Origin: Streptomyces sp. NBC_00271
GTDB taxonomy: Bacteria > Actinomycetota > Actinomycetes > Streptomycetales > Streptomycetaceae
Length of the DNA stretch: 64,000 nt
Assembly (NCBI RefSeq): GCF_036178845.1
Contig: NZ_CP108070.1
Location: 6,386,001-6,450,000 of the forward strand
Direction of reading: 5' to 3'
A program made the position numbers and the translations under genes. Positions 53,672 to 62,320 of this stretch are shown here, one piece after another. Position 1 is the stretch's first letter; every line of letters begins with the position of its first letter. The notes below the pieces were generated by a model. The model searched no databases. It saw only the letters and a program-made list of their open reading frames with translations, and was not told where the DNA came from.

Positions 53672-54085
53672 TTACTCGGCGTCGAGCTGGTGGTCGGCCC
53701 AGATGTAGCTTTCGGGGAGCAAGTCGGTGATGAGGACGGTTCGGATGCGGTCGTCTTCGCCGACGATGACCTTGAGGGCAGGGAAGTAGTCGAGAAGGAC
53801 CTGCCGGCACCGGCCGCACGGGGGGACAACTCCCCGGTCGCGGTCGCCCACGGCAACGATCGTGTCCAGCTCGTAGGCGCCCTGGGCGGCTGCCGCGCCG
53901 ATGACGACCAGCTCGGCGCAGGGTCCTCCCGTGAAGTGGTAGGCGTTCACCGCCGTGACGATCCGGCCGTCCCGGGCACGGGCCGCGGCCGCCATGGTGT
54001 GGTTGTCGCCCTGGCAGCGAGTGCGAGCGACGTGCTCCGCGGCCTGGATGAGTTCGTGGTCGACGGGTTGGATCTGCGTGGTCAT
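53672..54085 (-). CDS. blasticidin-S-deaminase-like cytidine deaminase
   Basis: A 137-residue member of the cytidine deaminase superfamily. Zinc motifs are PCAELVVIG (with catalytic Glu) and PPCGRCRQVLLDYFP. The segment NAYHFTGGPCAELVV and the C-terminal LLPESYIWADHQ closely resemble fungal/bacterial blasticidin-S deaminase rather than housekeeping Cdd (family recall). It could detoxify a cytosine-nucleoside antibiotic or salvage cytidine. ATG 54085 was chosen for the GGCGGAG ahead of it; ATG 54100 would add five residues. Confidence 0.82.
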   Translation of the reverse strand: MTTQIQPVDHELIQAAEHVARTRCQGDNHTMAAAARARDGRIVTAVNAYHFTGGPCAELVVIGAAAAQGAYELDTIVAVGDRDRGVVPPCGRCRQVLLDYFPALKVIVGEDDRIRTVLITDLLPESYIWADHQLDAE

Positions 54086-54245
54086 CTTCTCCGCCTTCAT
54101 CAGGTGTCAGGCGACGTTGACCCGAGTGACGCTGGTGTGCAAGCGAATATCGGCGGTGTGCCCGCGGCACCCCTGATGCGGACATCCCGGTCCAAATCTA
54201 GACTGGCGAAGGCATAGAAAGTACTGAATTAGGGAGATATGCGCC

Positions 54246-54320
54246 ATGGCCAAGCGAGGGAACAAGCGACGCAGCCGTAAGAAGAAGAAGGCCAATCACG
54301 GCAAGCGTCCCAACGCCTGA
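54246..54320 (+). CDS. 50S ribosomal protein bL37
   Basis: A 24-residue, highly basic protein MAKRGNKRRSRKKKKANHGK ending RPNA, matching the small actinobacterial ribosomal protein bL37, first seen in mycobacterial ribosome structures. AGGGAGA about 8 bases ahead of ATG 54246 is a strong ribosome-binding site. It is monocistronic, between the deaminase and a GNAT gene, and an intact core gene within an otherwise eroded region. Confidence 0.88.
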   Translation: MAKRGNKRRSRKKKKANHGKRPNA

Positions 54321-54438
54321 GCCAACCGAGCAGAGGGCCGCGGGGTCCCATGTCTTCGCCGCCCGGATCGAGGCCACGGACTGGGACCCGCAGCGGTGCG
54401 CGAGCACGGCAAAGAGCTCCGTCGTTCCCCGTGTGAGC

Positions 54439-54909
54439 TCACTGAGCGGGGAAGGCGAGCCGCAGAACGATCTCACCGTCGTCCAACTCCCCGGTGGGCT
54501 CGAACCCGAACTTCCGGTAGAAGGGCCACGGTTCGCCGTCGCCGGGTTCGTAGCTGGTCAGTAGCTCGGTGGCGCCGTCCGCGCGCACCAGGGCGGCGAT
54601 CTGCGTGAGCGCCTCTTCGCCGATTCCTCGCCGCTGGTACCGCTTGTCGACGAGGAGGCGCCAGATGAAGTGCCGCCCTTTGAAAGGGCCGGACGGCGGC
54701 TTCCACGACAGCATCACGAAGCCGACTGGCTCGTCGCCGCGGTACACGGCGCGATACCAGGGATTGGCCTCCGGTTTCTTTGCCGCCTCCTTGAGCGACT
54801 TGGACACGGAGGCGACGAACTGCTTCTGGTCACGTCGGACCCGGAGGGCGCGTACGGCATCCCGGTTCTCGTCGGTGATCTCCCGTAGGTGCACACCTGG
54901 GGATCTCAT
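54439..54909 (-). CDS. GNAT-family N-acetyltransferase
   Basis: A 156-residue acetyltransferase. The acetyl-CoA pocket is IWRLLVDKRYQRRGIGEEAL, and LREITDENRDAVRALRV and WPFYRKFGFEPTGELDDGEI are typical N- and C-terminal elements of the SpeG/diamine-like GNAT group. Acceptor unknown. ATG 54909 has GGAAGAGG about 7 bases upstream; longer in-frame extensions reach into non-coding sequence. Confidence 0.88.
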   Translation of the reverse strand: MRSPGVHLREITDENRDAVRALRVRRDQKQFVASVSKSLKEAAKKPEANPWYRAVYRGDEPVGFVMLSWKPPSGPFKGRHFIWRLLVDKRYQRRGIGEEALTQIAALVRADGATELLTSYEPGDGEPWPFYRKFGFEPTGELDDGEIVLRLAFPAQ

Positions 54910-55234
54910 GCCACACCTCTTCCGCATCCGGCAGCCGCGCCATCCGAACCGACGTGAAGCCTTGTCCGTACGCGTTATCGAGGACGCCAAGTCGGACATC
55001 TTCGCAGCGTATTCGACACCGGCGATCCGGAGCGGGACTGGCACGCCGGACTGTGACCGCGTCCGAGGCAGCTCCTGGTGGAGAGCAACTCGACCTGACG
55101 TGGCGATGCTCGCGCCCAGAGCCCAGAGCCCCCTGCCGGGGGGTGGGACACCGCACCAGTTCGGCTGTCCGATCGGGCTCACAGGAGGGAGGCATGGTGG
55201 TGGACATCTCCACGACGATCACAGCCCACCCGCG
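54910..55234. other. intergenic region, no gene supported
   Basis: A strong ribosome-binding site AGGAGGG (55183-55189) precedes an ATG at 55194 whose frame ends at 55346 (50 codons, MVVDISTTITAHPRHARLHW start). It overlaps the MBL remnant antisense and shows no family features, so it is not called a gene. Nothing else was identified here. Confidence 0.4.
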
Positions 55235-55448
55235 TCATGCACGGCTGCACTGGACCGGGTGGTGGATGCAGTCTCCGGTGATCAGCGCCGTCTCTCCCCG
55301 GCTGCTCAGCTTGAGGGCCACGACGGCCGCGGCGACCTTCTCCTGATGGTCCGTCACCATCGGCACGTCCCAGGCGAGCACGCGTACCAGCAGGACGCTG
55401 GATCCGGATCTGAGGGCGTCGAACTGGTCGACGGCGTGAACGCCATGA
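55235..55448 (-). pseudogene. remnant: metallo-beta-lactamase-fold C-terminal fragment
   Basis: The minus strand reads KLSSRGETALITGDCIHHPV followed by QCSRA and a stop. ALITGD-x-x-HHPVQ is the late metal-ligand and substrate motif of MBL-fold hydrolases. The first HxHxDH half is missing and the C-terminal end is cut by the stop. This complements in type the N-terminal MBL fragment at 50181-50725. Confidence 0.6.
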
Positions 55449-55476
55449 GTGGCCTACACAGGAGTTGATGAACCGG

Positions 55477-55740
55477 TCAGCCGTCCGCTCCCAATCGCCG
55501 GCGAAGGTGCTCCGGAAGCGGGTAAGGGTGCTCGGCCGGCAGCTGACGCAGGGCTTCCTCGGCCCTTCCATCGAGTACGGCGGAGTGGGTCGACCGTGCC
55601 AGTTCGGTGACGTCCGCCATGTCCACGATCCAATGGTCCACGTAACGGTCCACGGCTTCGTCGGACAGGCCGACCTGAATGGCACGCCACGGTTGTGCTT
55701 CCAGATGGATCGACCGGTCCGGATCCCACTGCACGCGCAC
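55477..55740 (-). pseudogene. remnant: C-terminal part of a DUF4291 protein
   Basis: An 87-residue frame VRVQWDPDRSIHLEAQPWRA, IQVGLSDEAVDRYVDHWIVD and HPYPLPEHL matches the C-terminal third of DUF4291 proteins as I recall them (normally about 200 residues). The N-terminal two thirds are absent; sequence upstream on the same strand is an RHS-repeat fragment. A GTG at 55740 could start translation, but a functional protein is unlikely. Confidence 0.65.
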
Positions 55741-55761
55741 CGGGCAATCGGCGACCCCCGC

Positions 55762-55868
55762 GCGACGCGGCCGACCGCGTCGAGGTCCAAGTGACGAAGG
55801 CCGTTCAACTGGTCTTCGAGGACGGTGAGGTGACCGTCGCTGCGGTAGGTGTATGCACGGCGCTGGAG
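55762..55868 (-). pseudogene. remnant: RHS/YD-repeat protein fragment
   Basis: The minus strand encodes RRAYTYRSDGHLTVLEDQLN followed by GLRHLDLDAVGRVA, one clear YD/RHS repeat. RHS proteins are large polymorphic toxins or wall proteins; only about 36 residues survive here, between the DUF4291 fragment and a methyltransferase fragment on the opposite strand. Confidence 0.7.
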
Positions 55869-56354
55869 GGTGCGATCGCCCGGCCCGACGCCCTCCGGTA
55901 CGCCCTCACACACCTGCCGCCCGCGACCCGCGCCCAGACCGCCGCGGCCCCCGGCAACGTCCTGCGCACCGCCGCCCACTTGGCCGCCGACCACGGCCCC
56001 TTCGACCTGGTCCTGGCCGGAGGCCTCTTCGACTACCTCGAGGAACGCTTCGCCCGAGCCCTGATCCGCACCACTCTGTCCCGCCTGCCCCGCCTGCCCC
56101 GCCTGTCCCGCCTGTCCCGCCTGTGCCGCCCCGGAGGCACGTTCTACTTCTCCAACATCGCGACCCCGAACCCCTACGCCGCCCTGATGACCCACATCGG
56201 CCGCTGGAACCTCGTCGAACGCACCCCCGCCGACATCGAGGCCGACGTCCGTGCCGCCGCGCCACCGGGAACCGTCACCGGACTGGACATCACCGCCGAT
56301 GCCACTGGCCTGACGCTGTTCGCGACGGTGCGGCGCGCTGACGAGCCGGGGTGA
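55869..56354 (+). pseudogene. remnant: C-terminal part of a class I SAM-dependent methyltransferase
   Basis: ARPDALRYALTHLPPATRAQ, FDLVLAGGLFDYLEERFARA, CRPGGTFYFSNIATPNPYAA and DATGLTLFATV match the C-terminal half of a Rossmann methyltransferase. The SAM-binding GxGxG half is missing. A 9-bp tandem repeat (cgcctgtcc-like) encodes RLPRLPRLSRLSRLC. The frame extends left to 55695 but that part overlaps the RHS remnant antisense and is unlikely to be coding. Confidence 0.65.
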
Positions 56355-56399
56355 TCCCCGCAGTCGGCTTCGTGTTCGTCGCCGACGCAGCCTCGATCG

Positions 56400-56693
56400 T
56401 CAGTCGAGGCCTTCGATGATGCGGAAGTCGCGCTCGACGCCGTCAGCAAGTGCGGCCAGCGCCTCCTGGTAGGCCGCACTCGCATGTGCGGCGACCGCCT
56501 GTTCGAAGCTGTCGAACTCGATCAGGACGGTGCGCTCGGCGATTCCGGCGTCGTGTGCGACGACCCGGCTGCCGCGGGCGAGCAGCCGCCCGCCTGCGGC
56601 CTCGACGGCTGGACCAGCCAGCTTGCTGTAGGCAACCAGCTTCTCGGGGTCCGCAATGGTGCGGTAGGCGCTGACCCAATAGCCCTTGGCCAC
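56400..56693 (-). CDS. DUF1330-domain protein
   Basis: A 97-residue ferredoxin-like-fold protein. KGYWVSAYRTIADPEKLVAY starts it, LARGSRVVAHDAG and ERTVLIEFDSFEQAVAAHAS are the conserved DUF1330 core, and AYQEALAALADGVERDFRII ends it. Proteins of this family resemble antibiotic-monooxygenase-like small domains; activity unknown. GGAGGT about 6 bases before ATG 56693 is a near-perfect ribosome-binding site, so this gene appears intact amid remnants. Confidence 0.87.
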   Translation of the reverse strand: MAKGYWVSAYRTIADPEKLVAYSKLAGPAVEAAGGRLLARGSRVVAHDAGIAERTVLIEFDSFEQAVAAHASAAYQEALAALADGVERDFRIIEGLD

Positions 56694-57025
56694 GGTACCT
56701 CCTGTGTTCGGAATTGATGCTCAGAAGCATGCTCAGATCCATGGCCGGCGCGCTGTGGGTCAGCGAGCCGGCGTTAGCGGGCGTCACCGCCTTCGGCCAC
56801 CACCGGCCCCCGGATGGTCGCTCCCGGGCCGCCCCCGCCGGGGCGTCGTCGGATTGTCTGATCGTAATCCCGTCAAGGCGGACTGGGACCCTCGTTGATC
56901 GACTAGCGTTTACCGCGCAAGTGGCTGACGAGATCCATCGCAGCCACCGGGGACTGACGCGGCAGTGCGTCCGGCCGCGAACGGGGCGCCGTGCGGCGGC
57001 AGACAATCACATCAATGAGGGGGGC
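56694..57025. other. intergenic region upstream of the FG-GAP protein
   Basis: 332 bases with no supported gene. It should carry divergent promoters for the DUF1330 and FG-GAP genes. Frames open through it on both strands lack recognisable domains. A GAGGGGGG ribosome-binding site ends the region. Confidence 0.45.
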
Positions 57026-60000
57026 GTGGGGGCACTGACCCGGACGTCGACGGAACCACTGCGTGGAGGCCGCCGCCGCAGAGGTGGCGCGGGCCTCGCG
57101 GCCGGTGCGGCCGCCACGATTCTGGCGGTCGCGGGAACAGCAATCCCGCTCGCCGTGGCCGCGCCGCCCGCGCAGGCCGCCCAGATGGCGACCGCGGCGG
57201 ACTCGTCCCAGGAGGTCGTGATCCCGCCCGCCGACCGGGCCACACCCCGTGTGGACACCCCGCTGGCGGTGGGCAGCACCGGTTTTCTGCACCAGCAGGA
57301 GGGCCGCGACGGCTACACCTGGACTGACTTCGCGAGCGGCACCTCGACGCAGGTGCCCGGCCTGAAGACCTTGCCAGCCAATGCGCTCGTACGCCCCGTC
57401 GGCGCCGGGGGCGACCTGCTCGCCATCTCACCGAGCCTGGCCCGGGGCGCCACCTGGTACACCTTGCTCGATCCGCATACCGGTGAGCGCCGGGACGTGC
57501 AGCTCCCGGCGCGCTATACCTTCCGGGGGACCGTCGACGGCAAGGTGCTGGCACTGGAGTCCGCGACCAGCACCACCAGCTCCGCCGGAGTGCTCCTGGA
57601 CCCGGGAGCCGACGCCGCGCAGCCGCTGCACATCACCGGCCTGCCCGCGGGTGCCCAGCTGAACAGCCTCTCCCTGCAGCAGCAGGCCACGGACGACCGC
57701 GGCGCGGTGATCTCCTTCCGGCAGGACGGCGCGTACCGCTACGGCCTACTGGACCCTACGACGGCCGTGATCACCCCGCTCCCCGAGGCGATGAGCGGCG
57801 AGGGCCTGAACATCCTGCTGAGCGCCGATCGCATCGCCTGGTGGGGGCACGGCTACGCCAGCCTGCGCTGGCTGCCGCGAGGGGACTTCTCCTCCGGGAC
57901 GCAGGAGTTCCCGCTCCCCGACGACGCGTACCCCCTGGCCCTGCTCGGCGACACCCTCCTGACCTCGGCCCCGGACACCACCTCGGGCACCACGCTCGGC
58001 CGGCGGCTGACCGCCCGGTCGCTCGACGGCGCGGAGCCGACCACCGTACTCGACCATCTCGCGCTCGTATCGGACTCCCCGCCGCAGGCGGCGGACGGAA
58101 GCACCTTGTTCGTCGGCGGTACCGGCAGCGGCGACTGGGCGGTGCACCGCTTCACCGCGCGCCCCGAGGAGACACCGGCACACGAGGTGGCCCAGCCGCT
58201 GCCCCCGGTGACCGCCAAGCTCCTGGGACTGAGCCTGTACCGGGGCACCCTCGACCGGGTGGACAGCACCGAGGGCAAGATCTCCATCCACCAGCAGGAC
58301 ATCGGCATCGGGCCGGTCCCCGTCGCGGGAGCGGCCGAGCCCCTGCCCGTGGGCATGCCCACGTCCACCGTGCGCTGTGCGACGGGTGAGGACTGCGTAC
58401 GGATCGTGGAGGGCAACGGGTACGGGGTGTCCTTCCTCTCCGAGACGGGCGGGCGGACGTACCTGGAGACCCGGGTGGACCCCTACACCTCGCACGTGCA
58501 GATGCAGTTGCCCGGCAGCGGCGGCGAGGTCCGGGACGCGTCCCCCTCGTACGTGGTGGTGGACGGCGGTTCCCCGAAGACCCAGTACCTGATCTACCCG
58601 GGCTACAGCAAGGTGATCCGCAGCCGCCCGGTGCAGGCCGCGGCGCTCTGGTACTCCACCCTGTGGAGCGCGACCCCCGCCAACCCCGGAACGCTGACCG
58701 CGGAGCGGCTGACCTCGGACGCCACCACGCCCGCCAAGCCCGTGCGCACCGTGCGGACCGGCGCCACCTGCGTGCCCACCGAGCTGCAGGCGACCGCGCG
58801 ATGGCTCTACTGGTCCTGCGGTGCCGACAAGCAGGCCGGCGTGTACGACCTGACGAACAACCGTGGTTTCACCGTGCCGTCGGGCCCCGCCATGCTCGGC
58901 GACGGCTACGTGATCCGGCACGACCGTGCGGCGGGCGAGCTCAAGCTGACTGACTTCCACACCGGCAGCCCGCTCGCGGAGCGCTTCTTCGCCGCCCTCC
59001 CCGCCGGCACGCTCGCGGACGACCGCAGGATCACGTGGACCGTGGACAAGTACAGCGGTCACGTCGCCTACGTGGACGCCGACCGCCGCGTGCACGTGGC
59101 GGCGGACGGCGTGCCGGACTCCGCCCCGGTCAGGGGGGAGGAGTACATCGCCGATGGCGTGGCGCCGAGGACGACCTCGTCGTACTACTCGACCTGGACG
59201 GCCTCGTTCGAGCTGAGCCGCCCCGTGGACTCCTGGGAAGTGGACATCGCCCAGAAGGCGACCGGGCGCAGGGTGGCCACGCTGCGGGGCGGAGCCGTAC
59301 GCGGCCGCGACGCCATCGGGGCCTCGTGGAACGGCAGGGAGCCGAACGGCGCTCTCCCCCCGAGTGGTACCTACACCTGGCAGCTGACCGCCCGCGTCGG
59401 TGGCGGGACCGCGCCGGTGCGGGTGGGAAGCGGCACCCTCCAGGTGATGTGCGGCGCCCTGCCCACCCACGTCTACGACTGCGACGGCTTCCCCGACATG
59501 GTGGCGGTCCGCAAGGACGGCCGGACCGACTCGTGGGAGGGGCACCCCCAGGGGCACCTCTACAACCGCAGCTACACCGCGGACTGGCCGACCTCCTCCA
59601 CCCTCGTGCCGGTCGGCGACATCAACGGCGACGGGTACGCGGACATGCTGGTCCGCAACTCCACCGGCGAGCTGCGGGCGTACTGGGGCTTCGGGCAGGT
59701 GTACTTCGCCCGGGGGACTAACAAGTCCACCGTCATCGGCAAGGGCTGGAACACGTACAACCTGCTGACCTCGTCCGGGGACCTCAACCGCGACGGCCGC
59801 TCCGACCTGTTGACCCGTGACCGGTCCGGAGCCCTGTGGTTCCACGCCGGCACTGGCAAGGGCACGTTCAAGTCTCGGGTGCGCGTAGGCACCGGGCTGT
59901 CCGGCTATACGGCGCTGGTGGGAGTGGGCGACCTCAATGGCGACGGAACCGGAGACCTTCTGGGTCGGGACAAGGCCGGGAGCCTCTACCGCTGGTACGG

Positions 60001-60223
60001 CAACGGAAGGGGCGGCTTCGGGGGGCGAGTGAAGATCGCCTCGGGCTTCAACACGTACAACGCCCTGGTCGGTGTCGGCGACCTGACCCAGGACGGGCGC
60101 AACGACCTCCTCACCCGCGATACCGCGGGCAACCTGTACCGCTGGGCGGGCAACGGCAAGGGCGGCTTCGGTGGACGTGTGAAGATCGGCAGTGGCTGGG
60201 GCGTCTACAAGGCGCTGTACTGA
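57026..60223 (+). CDS. large secreted FG-GAP/VCBS-repeat protein
   Basis: A 1065-residue exported protein. The basic N-terminus and signal (GLAAGAAATILAVAGTAIPL) end near AAPPAQA. Residues of roughly 60-700 look like a beta-propeller (TWTDFASGTSTQVPGL and similar blades). A FlgD-like Ig segment (GASWNGREPNGALPPSGTYT) follows. The C-terminal 250 residues hold FG-GAP/VCBS repeats with Asp-rich calcium loops (DINGDGYADML, DLNRDGRSDLLTRD, DLNGDGTGDLLGRD, DLTQDGRNDLLTRD). Likely a cell-surface or extracellular adhesion or scaffold protein. GTG 57026 was chosen for the GAGGGG ahead; longer in-frame extensions cover the promoter region. Confidence 0.82.
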   Translation: MGALTRTSTEPLRGGRRRRGGAGLAAGAAATILAVAGTAIPLAVAAPPAQAAQMATAADSSQEVVIPPADRATPRVDTPLAVGSTGFLHQQEGRDGYTWTDFASGTSTQVPGLKTLPANALVRPVGAGGDLLAISPSLARGATWYTLLDPHTGERRDVQLPARYTFRGTVDGKVLALESATSTTSSAGVLLDPGADAAQPLHITGLPAGAQLNSLSLQQQATDDRGAVISFRQDGAYRYGLLDPTTAVITPLPEAMSGEGLNILLSADRIAWWGHGYASLRWLPRGDFSSGTQEFPLPDDAYPLALLGDTLLTSAPDTTSGTTLGRRLTARSLDGAEPTTVLDHLALVSDSPPQAADGSTLFVGGTGSGDWAVHRFTARPEETPAHEVAQPLPPVTAKLLGLSLYRGTLDRVDSTEGKISIHQQDIGIGPVPVAGAAEPLPVGMPTSTVRCATGEDCVRIVEGNGYGVSFLSETGGRTYLETRVDPYTSHVQMQLPGSGGEVRDASPSYVVVDGGSPKTQYLIYPGYSKVIRSRPVQAAALWYSTLWSATPANPGTLTAERLTSDATTPAKPVRTVRTGATCVPTELQATARWLYWSCGADKQAGVYDLTNNRGFTVPSGPAMLGDGYVIRHDRAAGELKLTDFHTGSPLAERFFAALPAGTLADDRRITWTVDKYSGHVAYVDADRRVHVAADGVPDSAPVRGEEYIADGVAPRTTSSYYSTWTASFELSRPVDSWEVDIAQKATGRRVATLRGGAVRGRDAIGASWNGREPNGALPPSGTYTWQLTARVGGGTAPVRVGSGTLQVMCGALPTHVYDCDGFPDMVAVRKDGRTDSWEGHPQGHLYNRSYTADWPTSSTLVPVGDINGDGYADMLVRNSTGELRAYWGFGQVYFARGTNKSTVIGKGWNTYNLLTSSGDLNRDGRSDLLTRDRSGALWFHAGTGKGTFKSRVRVGTGLSGYTALVGVGDLNGDGTGDLLGRDKAGSLYRWYGNGRGGFGGRVKIASGFNTYNALVGVGDLTQDGRNDLLTRDTAGNLYRWAGNGKGGFGGRVKIGSGWGVYKALY

Positions 60224-60321
60224 CGGTCGGGAACAACAGCCTCCAGGCCTGCGCCTCCACAGGGAGATGCGGGCCTGATGAGGGCGACCGCAATGCTGCG
60301 CGACACAGGGTGCGGTGAATG

Positions 60322-62184
60322 TCAGAGGGGTGCCCCCCGTGTCCAGGGCACCCCCTGGCGGGTGCGTTCGCTGGCGGAGAGTGTGGGATTCGTACTCGTG
60401 GTGACATAGCTGCCACGACGGTTTTCAAGAGCGTTGCGCTTTGCGAGCCCAATCCCACCCTGACCAGCACGTTTCTCGCCCACAGCCGAGATTGGGATGA
60501 GCTGTTGGCCAGAGGATGGCCAGACACGCCCCCAACGCAATGGGTAACTCGGGCGTGAGTCACCCTCCGTAGCGTCTTGATCTTGGTGCTGGCTATCGTT
60601 GGCGGCGTGTTCGCGGACGGGGATGCGGTGCCGGATGGTGATCTTCTCGGGGCCGATGAGCACGTCTTTGACGAGGAGTCGCAGGACGCGCTGGCGCTCG
60701 GGGACCTCGGCGCTTTCGGCGTTGTCGCGGAGCTGGGCGAGGAATCCTTCGAGGTCGTCGGCGAGCTTGAGGTAGGCGTCGCGGTCGGCGATCGATGCGT
60801 CCAGAGCGGCGAGCTGGCTGCGGAGGTTGCTCTCGCGGGCGCGTAGATCGGGCATGCGGGAGCGGAGTTCGTCGAGGGTGACGAGCTGTTCCTGGAACGC
60901 TTCGATCATGCGGGTGATCGAGGTGGTGGCCTTGGACAGGGCCAGTTCGAGCCGGCCGCGCTGCCGTGTGGCGGGGTCGGACGTGCGGGCGCGTTCGAGC
61001 CGCTTGTCGATCTCGTTCCGGATCAGGTGCGGGTCGGCGATCATGCCGATGATGTGGTCCCAGACGACGGTGTCGAGGTAGTCGGCGCGGACGGGCTTGT
61101 TGGTGCAGACCCGGCCTCCCTCGTAGCGGTAGTCGTCGGAGCCCAGGCACCGGTAGTAGTAGATCTTCTTGCCTGAGGTGGTGGTGGTCGAGGTGCGGTA
61201 GTAGCCGTATCCGCAGCTCACGCAGGCCGACAGGCCCTGAAGGAGGGAGGGGACCTTGCTGTTGCGGGAGGCGAAGCGTTTGTTGTCGGCGAGCCGCTGG
61301 GCGGCGCGTTCGAAGGTCGCCGGGGTGATGAGTGCGGGAACGGGGATGGTGATCCACTCCTCGTGGGGCCGGTCGGCGGCCTTGACGGCGCGTGGGGTGC
61401 TGCGGCCCTCCAGGCGGGCCCTGCGGTTGAGACCCGGAGACTCGTGGAGGATCCGGGTCTTGCCGAAGGCCGCCTGGCCTGCGTAGGCGGGGTTGCGGAG
61501 CATGCCCCAGACCACGCTGCGGTCCCAGCGGGTCTTCCCGGTGCGGGTGGGGGTGTTGCTGCTGGTGAGCCAGCGGGTCAGGTCCGCGATGGAGGCTCCG
61601 TCGTCGGTGTAGCGGCGGAACAGCTCCACCACCAGCGCCGCCTCGGACTCGACGATCTCGTAAGTGGCCCCGCATTCGGGGGTTTTGCGCAGGTAGCGGT
61701 AGCCGAACGGGGCGCCGCCCAGCACGTTGACCGATCCGGAGCGGGCCCGGTAGGTCTTCCCGCGCCGGTAGCGCTCCATCAGCTGGGCTTTCTCGTATTC
61801 GGCGAACATGCCCTGGAACTGGACCATCAGCTGGTCCTCGGGAGTGTCGCCGCGCGGGCCCCGTACGAACTCCACCCGGGTGCCCGCCCGGGCGAACTCC
61901 TCGATCAGCAGGGCCTGGTAGGCGAACTTGCGGGCCAGGCGGTCGGGTGCGTAACACAGGACCACGTCCACGCCGACCTGGGCGACAAGGTCCCGCAGCC
62001 GCTCCAGCGCGGGCCGCACCAGGGTCGCCCCGGAGTGGCCCTCGTCCTCGAACACCCACTCCTCGGGCAGCTCAAGATGCGAGGCGGCGGCGTGTGCCCG
62101 CAGGGCCGCGGTCTGCGAGCCGATCGTCTGGTCCTTCTTCTGCCGGGCGGACGACACCCGGGCGTAGATCGCCGCGCTGGTCAT
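60322..62184 (-). CDS. large serine recombinase (resolvase/integrase family)
   Basis: A 620-residue recombinase. The N-terminal catalytic domain has SAAIYARVSSARQKKDQTIG (nucleophile Ser about 11), CYAPDRLARKFAYQALLIEE and FAEYEKAQLMERYRRGKT. The recombinase domain (GGAPFGYRYLRKTPECGATY) and zinc-ribbon domain (SACVSCGYGYYR, CLGSDDYRYEGGRVCTN) follow, then a coiled-coil (RMPDLRARESNLRSQLAALD). The start is ATG 62184 with AGGAGGAG. After SYPLRWGRVW the last 60-odd residues read through a tRNA-Ser remnant, so the natural C-terminus may have been replaced. It is preceded by a small ORF and an HTH/RHH gene on the same strand. Confidence 0.88.
   Translation of the reverse strand: MTSAAIYARVSSARQKKDQTIGSQTAALRAHAAASHLELPEEWVFEDEGHSGATLVRPALERLRDLVAQVGVDVVLCYAPDRLARKFAYQALLIEEFARAGTRVEFVRGPRGDTPEDQLMVQFQGMFAEYEKAQLMERYRRGKTYRARSGSVNVLGGAPFGYRYLRKTPECGATYEIVESEAALVVELFRRYTDDGASIADLTRWLTSSNTPTRTGKTRWDRSVVWGMLRNPAYAGQAAFGKTRILHESPGLNRRARLEGRSTPRAVKAADRPHEEWITIPVPALITPATFERAAQRLADNKRFASRNSKVPSLLQGLSACVSCGYGYYRTSTTTTSGKKIYYYRCLGSDDYRYEGGRVCTNKPVRADYLDTVVWDHIIGMIADPHLIRNEIDKRLERARTSDPATRQRGRLELALSKATTSITRMIEAFQEQLVTLDELRSRMPDLRARESNLRSQLAALDASIADRDAYLKLADDLEGFLAQLRDNAESAEVPERQRVLRLLVKDVLIGPEKITIRHRIPVREHAANDSQHQDQDATEGDSRPSYPLRWGRVWPSSGQQLIPISAVGEKRAGQGGIGLAKRNALENRRGSYVTTSTNPTLSASERTRQGVPWTRGAPL
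60372..60430 (-). pseudogene. degenerate 3' half of tRNA-Ser(UGA), possible attachment-site remnant
   Basis: Read on the minus strand this gives CTTGAAAACCGTCGTGG (anticodon loop CU-UGA-AA and 3' stem), a long serine-type variable arm, a T-arm GTACGAATCCCAC (one base off consensus) and an acceptor end CTCTCCGCCA. The match starts abruptly at the anticodon loop; the 5' half of the tRNA is absent. This is the segment that tRNA-targeted integrases usually duplicate. It lies inside the 3' end of the serine recombinase frame. Confidence 0.7.
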
Positions 62185-62320
62185 CGGCTCCTCCTGCCTG
62201 ATCGGGGCCGGCCCGCACCCGGGCCCGGCGCTGCGGCACCAACACCGCGTAGGCCGCGGACAGGTCCGCCGCCGCATGACGGTCGAAGACCGCCTCCACC
62301 TCCACCCGTCGGCCGCTCAC
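62072..62320 (-). CDS. small ORF linking the HTH/RHH gene to the recombinase
   Basis: An 82-codon frame starting at ATG 62320, which overlaps the stop of the HTH/RHH gene (ATGA). It runs 113 bases into the recombinase gene. The first half (SGRRVEVEAVFDRHAAADLS, AAYAVLVPQRRARV) looks protein-like; the rest is a shadow of the recombinase. It may be a genuine short coupling or accessory peptide, perhaps with a shifted 3' end. Family unknown. Confidence 0.4.
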   Translation of the reverse strand: MSGRRVEVEAVFDRHAAADLSAAYAVLVPQRRARVRAGPDQAGGADDQRGDLRPGVVRPAEEGPDDRLADRGPAGTRRRLAS

